Of a stretch of 64,000 bases of DNA, positions 40,182 to 50,783 are shown piece after piece. The number at the start of each line of letters is the position of its first letter. Positions within the stretch are counted from its first letter, which is position 1. The notes beneath the pieces were generated by a model. It was given only the letters and a program-made list of their open reading frames with translations, was not told the origin of the DNA and did no database searches. The stretch spans positions 1,522,501 through 1,586,500 of the forward strand of contig NZ_CP104007.1 of the NCBI RefSeq assembly GCF_029201545.1, read 5' to 3'. Position numbers and translations under genes: made by a program. Source of the DNA: Devosia sp. FJ2-5-3. GTDB lineage: Bacteria > Pseudomonadota > Alphaproteobacteria > Rhizobiales > Devosiaceae.

Positions 40182-41867
40182 ATGACCATCAATCTCACTA
40201 TCCCCGATATCCAGGAACTTAAGCCCCGCATCACCGTGTTCGGTGTTGGCGGTGGTGGCGGTAACGCTGTCAACAACATGATCGAGTCCGGGCTCGATGG
40301 CGTGGACTTCGTTGTCGCCAATACGGACGCTCAGGCGCTTGCCCTCTCCAAGGCGCAGCGAATCATTCAGCTTGGCGTTGGCGTCACGGAAGGCCTTGGC
40401 GCCGGTTCGCATCCTGAAGTGGGTCGCGCGGCTGCCGAAGAAAGCTGGGACGAAATCAACGATCACCTTTCGGGTTCGCATATGGTGTTCATCACCTGCG
40501 GCATGGGTGGTGGTACCGGTACCGGCGCGGCGCCTGTGGTGGCCCGGGCGGCGCGCGAGCAGGGTATCCTGACGGTTGGTGTCGTCACCAAGCCCTTCAA
40601 CTTCGAAGGCAATCGTCGCACGCGCCTTGCCGATGACGGCATTGATGAACTGCATCGCCATGTCGATACGCTGATCGTCATTCCGAACCAGAACCTCTTC
40701 CGCGTTGCCAACGAGAAGACCACCTTCGCCGACGCTTTCGCGATGGCCGACCAGGTGCTGTTCTCCGGCGTCGCCTGCATCACCGATCTGATGGTCAAGG
40801 AAGGCCTGATCAACCTCGACTTCGCCGACGTGCGTGCCGTCATGCGCGGCATGGGCAAGGCGATGATGGGTACCGGCGAAGCATCGGGCGAAGATCGTGC
40901 CCGCCACGCTGCCGAGGCCGCCATTGCCAACCCGCTGCTCGACGATGTGTCGATGCAGGGTGCACGTGGCCTGCTGATCTCCATCACCGGCGGTCCGGAC
41001 CTCACCCTTTACGAAGTCGACGAGGCTGCCAGCCGCATCCGCGAAGAAGTGGACGTGGACTGCAACATCATCCTCGGCGCGACCTACGATCCGGATCTTA
41101 CCGGCACGATCCGCGTCTCCGTCGTTGCCACCGGCACCGATGCCGCAATGGTTCAGGCCATGGAGCCGGCCAAGCCGCATGCTTCGCGCACGCCGCTTTC
41201 CGTGCGTCGTCACGTTCCGGTCGAGACCTCCCGTGCCGCCGCTGCGCCCCAGGTCGCCGCGCCGGTCATGGAAATCGAAGATATCGGTCATCAGGTTGAA
41301 GCTGCCGTCGCAGAGGCCTTTGCCGTCGAGCGTCCCGCGCAGTCCTATGCCGCCTCCCACCAGGACGACGATGGCATCATCGTCGAGCCCTATGTTCCCG
41401 CTGCTGAAGTCATGCAGGAGCCGGAAGAGGAGTCGATGGTCGAAGAGCAGCCGATTCCCAGCGTCTACGTGCCCTCCCACGCGGCCCGTCCCGATGGATA
41501 TCGCCGCATGCCGCGCACGGAAGAGCTGCCGGTTGTTGCACGCCAGACACAGGAAGCGCAGGATCGTCACGACGGCGAGCCACGCAACGCCCGCGCCCTG
41601 TTCAAGCGTCTTGCTTCCAATGTCGGCCTGAACCTGGGTCAGCCCCAGGCCCAGCCCCATGTCGAACCGCGCCGCGAGCCTGCACCGGTGATCTCCGATG
41701 ACGCAGCTGCGCGCAGTGCCATTGAGGCAGGCGGCGCAAGGGCTTCGCGCGTTCCGCCCGCCACTGAAGGCGCTCGTGGAAATCTCGACAGCCAGGGCCG
41801 TGCTCCGGCTGCTGCTCCGCAGAAGGAGCACCTCGAGATTCCGGCCTTCCTGCGCAAGCATGGTTAA
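40182..41867 (+). CDS. ftsZ: Cell division tubulin homologue FtsZ
   Basis: A 561-residue GTPase that forms the Z ring. [12 protein letters not shown] and the tubulin signature GGGTGTG (residues 109-115) are intact. The polymerising core ends near residue 330; a linker of about 200 residues, long and acidic as in Rhizobiales, precedes the conserved tail [10 protein letters not shown] that binds FtsA. ATG 40182 ([17 protein letters not shown]) matches rhizobial FtsZ N-termini; the in-frame TTG at 40137 lies in the regulatory region. A strong terminator follows. Confidence 0.97.
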   Translation: MTINLTIPDIQELKPRITVFGVGGGGGNAVNNMIESGLDGVDFVVANTDAQALALSKAQRIIQLGVGVTEGLGAGSHPEVGRAAAEESWDEINDHLSGSHMVFITCGMGGGTGTGAAPVVARAAREQGILTVGVVTKPFNFEGNRRTRLADDGIDELHRHVDTLIVIPNQNLFRVANEKTTFADAFAMADQVLFSGVACITDLMVKEGLINLDFADVRAVMRGMGKAMMGTGEASGEDRARHAAEAAIANPLLDDVSMQGARGLLISITGGPDLTLYEVDEAASRIREEVDVDCNIILGATYDPDLTGTIRVSVVATGTDAAMVQAMEPAKPHASRTPLSVRRHVPVETSRAAAAPQVAAPVMEIEDIGHQVEAAVAEAFAVERPAQSYAASHQDDDGIIVEPYVPAAEVMQEPEEESMVEEQPIPSVYVPSHAARPDGYRRMPRTEELPVVARQTQEAQDRHDGEPRNARALFKRLASNVGLNLGQPQAQPHVEPRREPAPVISDDAAARSAIEAGGARASRVPPATEGARGNLDSQGRAPAAAPQKEHLEIPAFLRKHG

Positions 41868-41897
41868 GGCTTGAGCAACAGAGTTCTGTAAAACCTT

Positions 41898-41929
41898 ACT
41901 CGGTGCGGCTTCCGCACCGAGTTTTTTTT
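41898..41929 (+). terminator. Rho-independent terminator of ftsZ
   Basis: ACTCGGTGCGG and CCGCACCGAGT form an 11-bp perfect stem with loop CTT, followed by eight T. Confidence 0.95.
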
Positions 41930-41979
41930 CGCTAACTGTTGCGCCGATCCCGAGGGCCCTGGGGTGGAGTAAGAAGAGT

Positions 41980-42936
41980 ATGATCAAACTATCCACGCGC
42001 CAGCGCACTCTTGCCGGCGAAGTGACATTTTCGGGCTATGGGGTTCACACCGGTGCACCGGTGACGCTCAGCATTGGACCCGCTCCTGCCGATAGCGGGT
42101 TTCTGATCCGTCGCGACATGGGCGAGGGCCGTATTACCCAGCCTGTGGCCGTGCATTTTTCGCGTGTCAGCCGCACGACCCTTTGCACCACGCTCGACCT
42201 TGGCGACAGCGTCAGCGTCGCGACCGTCGAACACGTGGTTTCGGCGCTTTCGGGCATGGGCGTCGACAATGCGCTCATTACCCTTGATGGGCCCGAGTGC
42301 CCGATTCTCGACGGCAGCGCCTATCCGTTTTCGAAGGCGATCATCGAGGCCGGCCTCGAGGTACAGCCTCCGCAGCGCAAGTTTCTCAAGGTCATCCGCG
42401 CCGTCACCGTGCGCAACAACGATGCCTTTGCCGCTCTCGAACCCTATAATGGTCGCGCCTTCGACCTCGAGATCGATTTTGATTCCCGTGTCATCGGCCG
42501 CCAGCGCATGATTTTCGATTGGACGCCACGGCGTTATCTCGAAGATGTGTCCCGGGCGCGCACGTTCGGCTTTGCCCGCGACGCCAAGATCCTCCGCCAG
42601 GCCGGCTATGCACTCGGCTCCAGCCTCGACAATTCGATCACCGTGGACGAGGACCGCATCCTCAATCCCGGTGGCCTGCGCTTCGAAGACGAATTCGTCC
42701 GCCACAAGCTGCTCGATGCCATTGGCGACCTTTCGCTTGGCGGCCTGCCGATCTGGGGGCGTTTCCGCTCCTACAAGGGTGGGCATGCGCTCAACGCACA
42801 TGTCTTGGCCGGTCTCTTTTCGAGCGAAGCCAATTATGAGATAGTCAATGCGGAGGATCTTCCGCTGGAAATTGGCGCATATGACGATCTGCCGGAAGAG
42901 CTTGGCGTTCGTCCTTATTTGCGGTCAGTGCGCTGA
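41980..42936 (+). CDS. lpxC: UDP-3-O-acyl-GlcNAc deacetylase LpxC
   Basis: A 318-residue zinc amidase catalysing the committed step of lipid A synthesis. It has GYGVHTGAPV, EHVVSALSGMGVDNA with a Zn-binding His, FEDEFVRHKLLDAIGDLSLGG with the other His and Asp ligands, and YKGGHALN. It follows the ftsZ terminator by 50 bases, so it has its own promoter. LpxC levels may be controlled by proteolysis, but the C-terminus (RSVR) lacks the typical E. coli FtsH tail. Confidence 0.95.
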   Translation: MIKLSTRQRTLAGEVTFSGYGVHTGAPVTLSIGPAPADSGFLIRRDMGEGRITQPVAVHFSRVSRTTLCTTLDLGDSVSVATVEHVVSALSGMGVDNALITLDGPECPILDGSAYPFSKAIIEAGLEVQPPQRKFLKVIRAVTVRNNDAFAALEPYNGRAFDLEIDFDSRVIGRQRMIFDWTPRRYLEDVSRARTFGFARDAKILRQAGYALGSSLDNSITVDEDRILNPGGLRFEDEFVRHKLLDAIGDLSLGGLPIWGRFRSYKGGHALNAHVLAGLFSSEANYEIVNAEDLPLEIGAYDDLPEELGVRPYLRSVR

Positions 42937-43027
42937 TCCGGTGCACACCGGCAGCCGCGCCACAGTTTTGATCCATTTGCTAACTACGCCGCAACCAATT
43001 GCGGTTGTTTGAAGAACGGGGCAGTTT

Positions 43028-43873
43028 GTGAAGCTCGACGTCGTAAGCCAGATTTCCAGCCGTGCAACTCGGCTCGCTGCCGTCGGCCTCATGGCCGCTA
43101 TTCTTGCCGCCTGTTCGGGCGGGGGCCTGTTCGGTCCCCCCAAGATCAAGGAGGAGCCGGTTATCCCGGCGGCCACGCTCTATCAGGGCGCGCTCGACGA
43201 CATGGATCGTCAATACTACCAGACCGCCATCAAGAAGCTTGAACAGCTCGAGCGCCAGCATCCGCGCGATCCGATGACGGAAAAGAGCAAGCTGATGCAG
43301 GTCTATGCCCATTATCGCATCGGCAAGTTCGACCAGGCCATCCTCGCCGCCGACCGTTTCCTTGCGATCTATCCGAGCAGCAAGGACGTTCCCTACGTGC
43401 TCTATCTCAAGGGTACGTCCTATTTCGGCCAGATCAAGGACATCACGCGCGATCAGCAGCTGTCGCGCGACGCGATCGACACCTATAATCTGCTGGTCTC
43501 CAACTATCCCAAGTCCGAATATGCTGCGGATGCCAAGGAAAAGCTGCTCGTCGCCTATGACCAGCTTGCCGGCAAGGAAATGTCGGTCGGCCGCTATTAT
43601 CTGGGCAACGGCCAGTATAGCGCCGCCGTCAACCGCTTCCGCGAAGTGGTCGAGAAGTGGCAGACCTCGACCCATATCGAGGAAGCGCTCTATCGCCTGA
43701 CCGAGACTTACCTGCTGCTTGGCCTCACCAATGAAGCCATGTCCTCTGCCGCCGTGCTGGGCCACAATTACCCGGCCAGCGACTGGTACAAGCGCGCCTT
43801 CGAAATCCTGGGCAAGCAGGGCCTTGCGCCGAACCTCAATTCGGGCAGCTGGCTCGCCGGCTTCCGCCGCTAG
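43028..43873 (+). CDS. bamD: Outer membrane protein assembly factor BamD
   Basis: A 281-residue outer-membrane lipoprotein of the BAM complex. The signal sequence has a lipobox LAAC with Cys29. Five tetratricopeptide-like repeats follow (LYQGALDDMDRQYYQTAIKKLEQLERQHP, IGKFDQAILAADRFLAIYPSSKDV). The GTG start at 43028 is preceded by GGGGCAG. The order bamD-recN-ligA is standard in Rhizobiales; here a methyltransferase gene sits between bamD and recN. Confidence 0.94.
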   Translation: MKLDVVSQISSRATRLAAVGLMAAILAACSGGGLFGPPKIKEEPVIPAATLYQGALDDMDRQYYQTAIKKLEQLERQHPRDPMTEKSKLMQVYAHYRIGKFDQAILAADRFLAIYPSSKDVPYVLYLKGTSYFGQIKDITRDQQLSRDAIDTYNLLVSNYPKSEYAADAKEKLLVAYDQLAGKEMSVGRYYLGNGQYSAAVNRFREVVEKWQTSTHIEEALYRLTETYLLLGLTNEAMSSAAVLGHNYPASDWYKRAFEILGKQGLAPNLNSGSWLAGFRR

Positions 43874-43894
43874 GCGCCGCACAAAACGAATATG

Positions 43895-43921
43895 AAGGGC
43901 CCTTCGGGGCCCTTTTCTTTT
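43895..43921 (+). terminator. Rho-independent terminator of bamD
   Basis: AAGGGCCC-TTCG-GGGCCCTT, an 8-bp stem with a stable UUCG-type tetraloop, followed by TTCTTTT. Confidence 0.93.
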
Positions 43922-43997
43922 GGGCGTAGACCTGTTGCCGGCTGGCGATCATGCTTATGTAACGATCCAAGTTCCATGATCGATGCGAGACAGGTGG

Positions 43998-44672
43998 ATG
44001 AGCCAAAATTTCTTCGAGGGCGCAGCAGTTCATGACTACGCATCCCGCCCGGCGCGGCAGGTGCCCGGTTTCGCCGATCTCCATCGTATGATTATCCAGC
44101 TCCTCTCGGAGCGCGTCCCCGCTGACGCCAGCCTACTGGCTCTTGGGGCAGGGGGTGGGCTGGAGCTGAAGGCCTTCGCCGATGCGCGGCCGGGCTGGAC
44201 TTTCGAAGGCGTCGACCCCTCAGCAGACATGCTGGCGCTCGCCCGGACCATTGCCGCCGAGCATGTGAAGCGCATCGAACTCCGTCAGGGCTATATCGAA
44301 GACGCATCCGATGGTCCGTTCGACGCGGCCGTTTCGATCCTGACCTTTCATTTCATCGCCCGCGAACAGCGGCTCGAGACGCTGCGCCAGCTCCGGCGCC
44401 GGCTCAGGCTCGGTGCGCCGCTGGTGCTGGCTCACATCAGCTTCCCCCAGGGTGAGCCGGAGCGCTCGACATGGATCGCCCGGCATGTGGCCTATGCCAA
44501 TCCGGGAACCGATCCCGCGCAGCTCCAGCAATCGCGCGATGCCATTGCCGCGCGCCTAACCATCCTCTCGCCCGACGAGGAGGAGGCCCAGATGCGCGAG
44601 GCGGGATTCGGAGGCGTCAGCCTCTTTTATGCAGGCCTCAGTTTCCGGGGGTGGATTGCGTACGCAGAATGA
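43998..44672 (+). CDS. Class I SAM-dependent methyltransferase
   Basis: A 224-residue soluble protein with a class I methyltransferase core. LLALGAGGGLELKAF is the SAM loop and is atypical (LGAGGG where GxGxG is usual); FEGVDPSADMLALAR carries the acidic residue at the end of beta-2; FDAAVSILTFHFI is motif IV. The substrate is unknown. ATG 43998 follows AGGTGG. It is an accessory gene placed between bamD and recN, with a terminator before it. Confidence 0.8.
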   Translation: MSQNFFEGAAVHDYASRPARQVPGFADLHRMIIQLLSERVPADASLLALGAGGGLELKAFADARPGWTFEGVDPSADMLALARTIAAEHVKRIELRQGYIEDASDGPFDAAVSILTFHFIAREQRLETLRQLRRRLRLGAPLVLAHISFPQGEPERSTWIARHVAYANPGTDPAQLQQSRDAIAARLTILSPDEEEAQMREAGFGGVSLFYAGLSFRGWIAYAE

Positions 44673-44812
44673 TTTGTGGCCAGTTGCCATTTTGTTCTGT
44701 TTCGGTATCATGCCAAACTGTTCGCAAGCTGTGCGAAAGTGAATTGCCGAAGACGCATGGTTACGCGCCAATGCTATGAGGCAAGGCCCGGATAGGTTCT
44801 GGAAAGACCCTC

Positions 44813-46483
44813 ATGCTGAACGCGCTTTCGGTCCGCAATATCGTGCTCATCGACCAGCTCGACCTGGCGCTCGATGGCGGCATGACCGTGCTCACCGGTG
44901 AAACTGGTGCCGGCAAGTCCATCCTGCTCGACGCCCTGACGCTGGCGCTGGGGGGAAGGGGCGACGCATCCCTCGTGCGCCAGGGGCAGGATAGCGGCCA
45001 GGTCGTGGCCGTGTTGCAATTGTCCGCCGATCACCCCGCGCGCGCTGCGCTGCGCGATAATGCCATTCCCGACGATGAAGACGTTATCCTGCGCCGCGTG
45101 CAGTTTGCCGATGGCCGCACCCGTGCCTTCATCAACGACCAGCCGGTCTCTGCTTCGCTGCTCCAGCGCATCGGCACTCAGATCGTCGAAATCCACGGCC
45201 AGCATGATGATCGGGCGCTTGTCGACGTCGCCACCCATCGCGCTGCGCTCGACGCCTTTGGCGAATTGACCGGGCGGGCCGAAGCCGTTCGCGCTGCCTG
45301 GGCGGATCTGGCCGAGATCCAGCAGGCGGTGAAGGAACAGCAGGCCCGGGTGCAGGAGGCACTCGCCGCCGAGGATTACGCCCGTCACACTGTCGAGGAG
45401 CTGAGAAAGCTCAAGCCCCAGGCGGGCGAGGAAGACGAGCTCGCCACACGCCGCCAGCAATTGCAGCAGGCCGAAAAAGGCGCGAGCGATCTTGTCGAGA
45501 TCGATGAAATCCTCAACGGGCCCAGCGCGCCGTCACCGGCGCTGGCTGGCCTGATGCGCCGCATGCTGCGCAAGGCGGATGGCGAGAATTCGCCCTATCA
45601 GCCGATCATCGAGGCGCTGGACACCACGCTTGCCGCCCTCGATACCGCCAATGAGGCGCTGGAAGACCTCAAGCGCGAGATGGCCTATGACCCCGGCGAG
45701 CTCGAGGCCGTCGAGGAGCGGCTCTTCGCGCTGCGCGCTGCCGCCCGCAAGCATCAGACCACCTGCGACGGCCTTGCGGAAGTGCTGGAAAAATATCAGG
45801 GCGATCTCGATACGCTGCAAAGCGGGGAGAGCCGCCTCAGGGCCCTCGAGGCACAGGAAGCGACAGCCCGGGCCCGCTATCGCGAAGTGGCCAGCGCGCT
45901 CACCGCTGCCCGCGCGAGCGCCGCAAAAGCGCTCAGCGAGGCTGTCGAGGCCGAACTGCCCGATCTCAAGCTGGGCGCTGCCCGCTTCATCGTCGATCAC
46001 CAGCACGACAGCGAGCGCGTTGCCGCCACCGGCTTCGACCAGATCGCCTTCCACGTGCAGACCAATCCCGGCACCGCCGCCGGCCCCTTGCTGAAAGTCG
46101 CCTCGGGCGGCGAACTCAGCCGGTTCCTGCTCGCCCTCAAGGTGGTGCTGGCCGATCGCGGGTCGGCCCCGGTGCTGATTTTCGACGAAATCGACACCGG
46201 TGTGGGCGGTGCGGTTGCCGACGCGATTGGCCGGCGCCTGGCGCGTCTCGCCAAGACCGTGCAGGTGCTCACTGTCACCCATGCGCCGCAGGTCGCGGCG
46301 CGGGCCAACCGGCATCTGCTCATCGAAAAGCAGATGGTGGATGAGGGCGCCTTCATGCGCACCCATGTCCGTCCGCTCGACAAGCCTGCACGCCAGGAAG
46401 AAGTTGCCCGCATGTTGGCCGGCGCGGAAATCACGTCGGAAGCCCGGGCTGCTGCCAAGAAATTGCTGAGCGCTGTGGGGTAG
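44813..46483 (+). CDS. recN: DNA repair protein RecN
   Basis: A 556-residue SMC-like ATPase that helps join broken DNA. It has the Walker A GETGAGKSILLDAL near residue 35, the RecN signature VNLQ-type core with IEIHGQHDDRALVD, a coiled coil of about 300 residues, LKVASGGELSRFLLALK (signature) and IFDEIDTGVGG (Walker B). Two imperfect LexA-like repeats (GTTC-N7-GTAT at 44694, GTTC-N7-GTGC at 44720) lie upstream. Confidence 0.96.
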   Translation: MLNALSVRNIVLIDQLDLALDGGMTVLTGETGAGKSILLDALTLALGGRGDASLVRQGQDSGQVVAVLQLSADHPARAALRDNAIPDDEDVILRRVQFADGRTRAFINDQPVSASLLQRIGTQIVEIHGQHDDRALVDVATHRAALDAFGELTGRAEAVRAAWADLAEIQQAVKEQQARVQEALAAEDYARHTVEELRKLKPQAGEEDELATRRQQLQQAEKGASDLVEIDEILNGPSAPSPALAGLMRRMLRKADGENSPYQPIIEALDTTLAALDTANEALEDLKREMAYDPGELEAVEERLFALRAAARKHQTTCDGLAEVLEKYQGDLDTLQSGESRLRALEAQEATARARYREVASALTAARASAAKALSEAVEAELPDLKLGAARFIVDHQHDSERVAATGFDQIAFHVQTNPGTAAGPLLKVASGGELSRFLLALKVVLADRGSAPVLIFDEIDTGVGGAVADAIGRRLARLAKTVQVLTVTHAPQVAARANRHLLIEKQMVDEGAFMRTHVRPLDKPARQEEVARMLAGAEITSEARAAAKKLLSAVG

Positions 46484-46515
46484 GAACGCGTCCCCGAGTT
46501 CAACCCGTCCACCGT

Positions 46516-46592
46516 GTCATTCCCGCGAAAGCGGGAACCCCTGTCGGCGATGCAGGATTTGAAATGGAGGTGCCCGCTTTCGCGCGCATGAC
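46516..46592. repeat. 77-bp MITE/REP-like element with 24-bp inverted ends
   Basis: The left arm 46516-46539 begins GTCATTCCCGCGAAAGCGGG; the right arm 46569-46592 is its imperfect reverse complement (about four mismatches). Each arm holds its own CCCGC-GAAA-GCGGG hairpin. It lies in the 156-bp recN-ligA gap. GTCATTCCCGCGAAAGCGGG is widely repeated in proteobacterial genomes. Confidence 0.75.
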
Positions 46593-46636
46593 TCCGCTAT
46601 AGTATGGCCGCGCAGTGCGATGCCAAGTGAGAGTGA

Positions 46637-48850
<2,214 letters not shown>

Positions 48851-48869
48851 GCCGGCGAGGGGAGGATTT

Positions 48870-50150
48870 ATGGGCAGAGTTATCGGCTGGGCACTGGCTG
48901 CGGCCATGCTGCCAGGTGTGGCTGTCGCGGGGGAAGCAGGCGACGCTCTGGTGCAGCACCTCTATGCCGGCACGTCCGCCGAAGGGTTTTCCGGGGCGGC
49001 GACCGCCTGCGAGGCCGGCGACAGCGAAGCCTGCTTTGCCGAGGCCATGTATTCCCTCGTGCTCGCCTATGAGGGCCTTGCCGAAGACCTCTATCGCTAT
49101 GGCGCCGCCACGCCGTCCGTGCCCGCCGCTGCCATGCTGCTGGGCCTCGGCATGGGTGGGGACATCTCTCAGCCGTCCAATCCCGACCCCGAACCGCTCA
49201 GCTACGACCAGCTGCGCCAGATGCTCGAGGATTTCCTTGCCGATCTCGACCAGACCCGCGCTGCCTTCCTGCGCGCCAGCGAGAGCGGCGATTATGTCAT
49301 CCGCATCGATCCACTGAAGGTTCGCATCGATTTCGATGGCGACGGCGTGGCGGGCCCCGGCGAAACCCTGGACGCCTTGCTCAATTCGGCCGGAGAGTTC
49401 GTCGAGATCCCGACGCCCGATCCTGCTCCCGGGGGCAAGACCAAGACCAAGTCACCGCAGCCCGGCAGCACGGTCGGCTTTGATCGCGCCGATGCATTCT
49501 GGTTTGCCGGCTACACCCAGATCGCCGGGGCGCCGCTCGATTTCATCCTCGCCCACGACATCTCCGGCTTTTACGACGCCTATCTTCACCGCGCCTTTCC
49601 CAAGGCCGGGCTGCCGATGCAGGATTATTCGCGCGGCGGCACGCTGATGCTCGATGCGGAAAGCGATTCCGCCATCGCCGATATCGTCGCTGCCATTCAC
49701 AAAATGTCTTTCCCCGTGGTGGATCGCGAGCGGCTGAGTGGCGTGCGCGAGCGATTGCTCGAAATCACCAGCCTGTCGCGCCGCAATTGGGATGCGATCC
49801 TGGCCGAAACCGACGATGAGCGTGAACTCGTGCCCTCGCCACGCCAGACCTCGATCATCCCCGAGCACGCCGTCACCGATGAGGTGGTCGAGGCGTGGCT
49901 CGCGACCCTTGACACGCTCGACACGATCCTCGAGGGCGAGTTGCTCCTGCCGCACTGGCGCTTTCGCCAGGGTTTTGACCTCAAGGCGTTTTTCGAAACA
50001 GCGGAGGAAACCGATCTCGTCATGCTGTTCGCCGGCCACGCAGCGTTGCCATTCCTGGCCGATGGCCCGGTGGCCGATGCCGACAGTTTTGCCCAGGGCA
50101 ATCGCGTCTTTGGCGATTCCTGGCCCAATTTCGTGTTGTGGTTCAACTGA
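48870..50150 (+). CDS. Exported protein with an EF-hand-like calcium loop
   Basis: A 426-residue protein starting 19 bases after ligA with a strong ribosome-binding site (GGGGAGGA). An N-terminal signal peptide ends near GVAVAGEA. At about residues 155-166 the loop DFDGDGVAGPGE has Asp at positions 1, 3 and 5, Gly at 6 and Glu at 12, a canonical EF-hand pattern. A flexible Pro/Lys linker (APGGKTKTKSPQPGS) follows. No other domain is recognised. It is co-directional with ligA and with the 50192 gene, another exported protein, 41 bases on. Confidence 0.75.
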   Translation: MGRVIGWALAAAMLPGVAVAGEAGDALVQHLYAGTSAEGFSGAATACEAGDSEACFAEAMYSLVLAYEGLAEDLYRYGAATPSVPAAAMLLGLGMGGDISQPSNPDPEPLSYDQLRQMLEDFLADLDQTRAAFLRASESGDYVIRIDPLKVRIDFDGDGVAGPGETLDALLNSAGEFVEIPTPDPAPGGKTKTKSPQPGSTVGFDRADAFWFAGYTQIAGAPLDFILAHDISGFYDAYLHRAFPKAGLPMQDYSRGGTLMLDAESDSAIADIVAAIHKMSFPVVDRERLSGVRERLLEITSLSRRNWDAILAETDDERELVPSPRQTSIIPEHAVTDEVVEAWLATLDTLDTILEGELLLPHWRFRQGFDLKAFFETAEETDLVMLFAGHAALPFLADGPVADADSFAQGNRVFGDSWPNFVLWFN

Positions 50151-50191
50151 GCCGGTTCATAATCCGCCCACACGCCTTGAGGAGCCGCATC

Positions 50192-50653
50192 ATGCGTCGC
50201 GTCGCACTCGCCTTCGGATTTCTGCTCGGGATCGCCTCTGCCGTTTCCGCCCAGCCCTATGCCAGCCCCGAGGCGCTCCTCGAGGCTTTCTATGAGCCTT
50301 ATTTTTCCGGCGATTTCGCCGAGGACGAATCCATCTTCCGGTCCGCTGCCCTGCAGGGCCTCTATGAGCAGGACGAGGCCAATACGCCGGACGGCGAAAT
50401 GGGCGCGCTGGGCTTTGATCCCTATGTGAACGGGCAGGATTTCGACATCGACAATTTCGAGATTGTCGAGAGCGATATCTCCGGCGATGTCGCCACGGCA
50501 GAGGTTCACTTCACCAATTTCGGCGAGCCGACCGAGCTGATCTATGACCTTGTCTTCGAAGACAATGGTTGGCGCATCGATGATGTCACCTCGATATCGC
50601 CCGGTCGCGAATACCGTCTGAGCGAGATTTTCGAAGAAGCCAGCGGCGGCTGA
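50192..50653 (+). CDS. Exported DUF3828-like protein
   Basis: A 153-residue protein with a signal peptide (MRRVALAFGFLLGIASAVSA) and TGAGGAG before the ATG at 50192. The mature part (PYASPEALLEAFYEPYFSGD, and a C-terminal IYDLVFEDNGWRIDDV) resembles the DUF3828/NTF2-like exported family. Periplasmic; function unknown. It is likely co-transcribed with the preceding EF-hand-like gene. Confidence 0.72.
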   Translation: MRRVALAFGFLLGIASAVSAQPYASPEALLEAFYEPYFSGDFAEDESIFRSAALQGLYEQDEANTPDGEMGALGFDPYVNGQDFDIDNFEIVESDISGDVATAEVHFTNFGEPTELIYDLVFEDNGWRIDDVTSISPGREYRLSEIFEEASGG

Positions 50654-50730
50654 GGTTTTTTCGCCCGGCCTGCCGCGATCAGACGCGCCAAGCCAGCGTT
50701 TCTACTCACCAGAACATCGTCCCCTGCGTC

Positions 50731-50766
50731 TCCCTCCCCTTGTGGGGAGGGACTAAGGGGTGGGGG
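50731..50766. repeat. C/G-rich hairpin related to the murC-ddl element
   Basis: TCCCTCCCC pairs with GGGGAGGGA across a TTGT loop (50731-50752), followed by CTAAGGGGTGGGGG. The right end resembles the right end of the 36631 element. It lies between convergent genes and may serve as a terminator. Confidence 0.5.
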
Positions 50767-50783
50767 TATTCTGATATCGGGCG

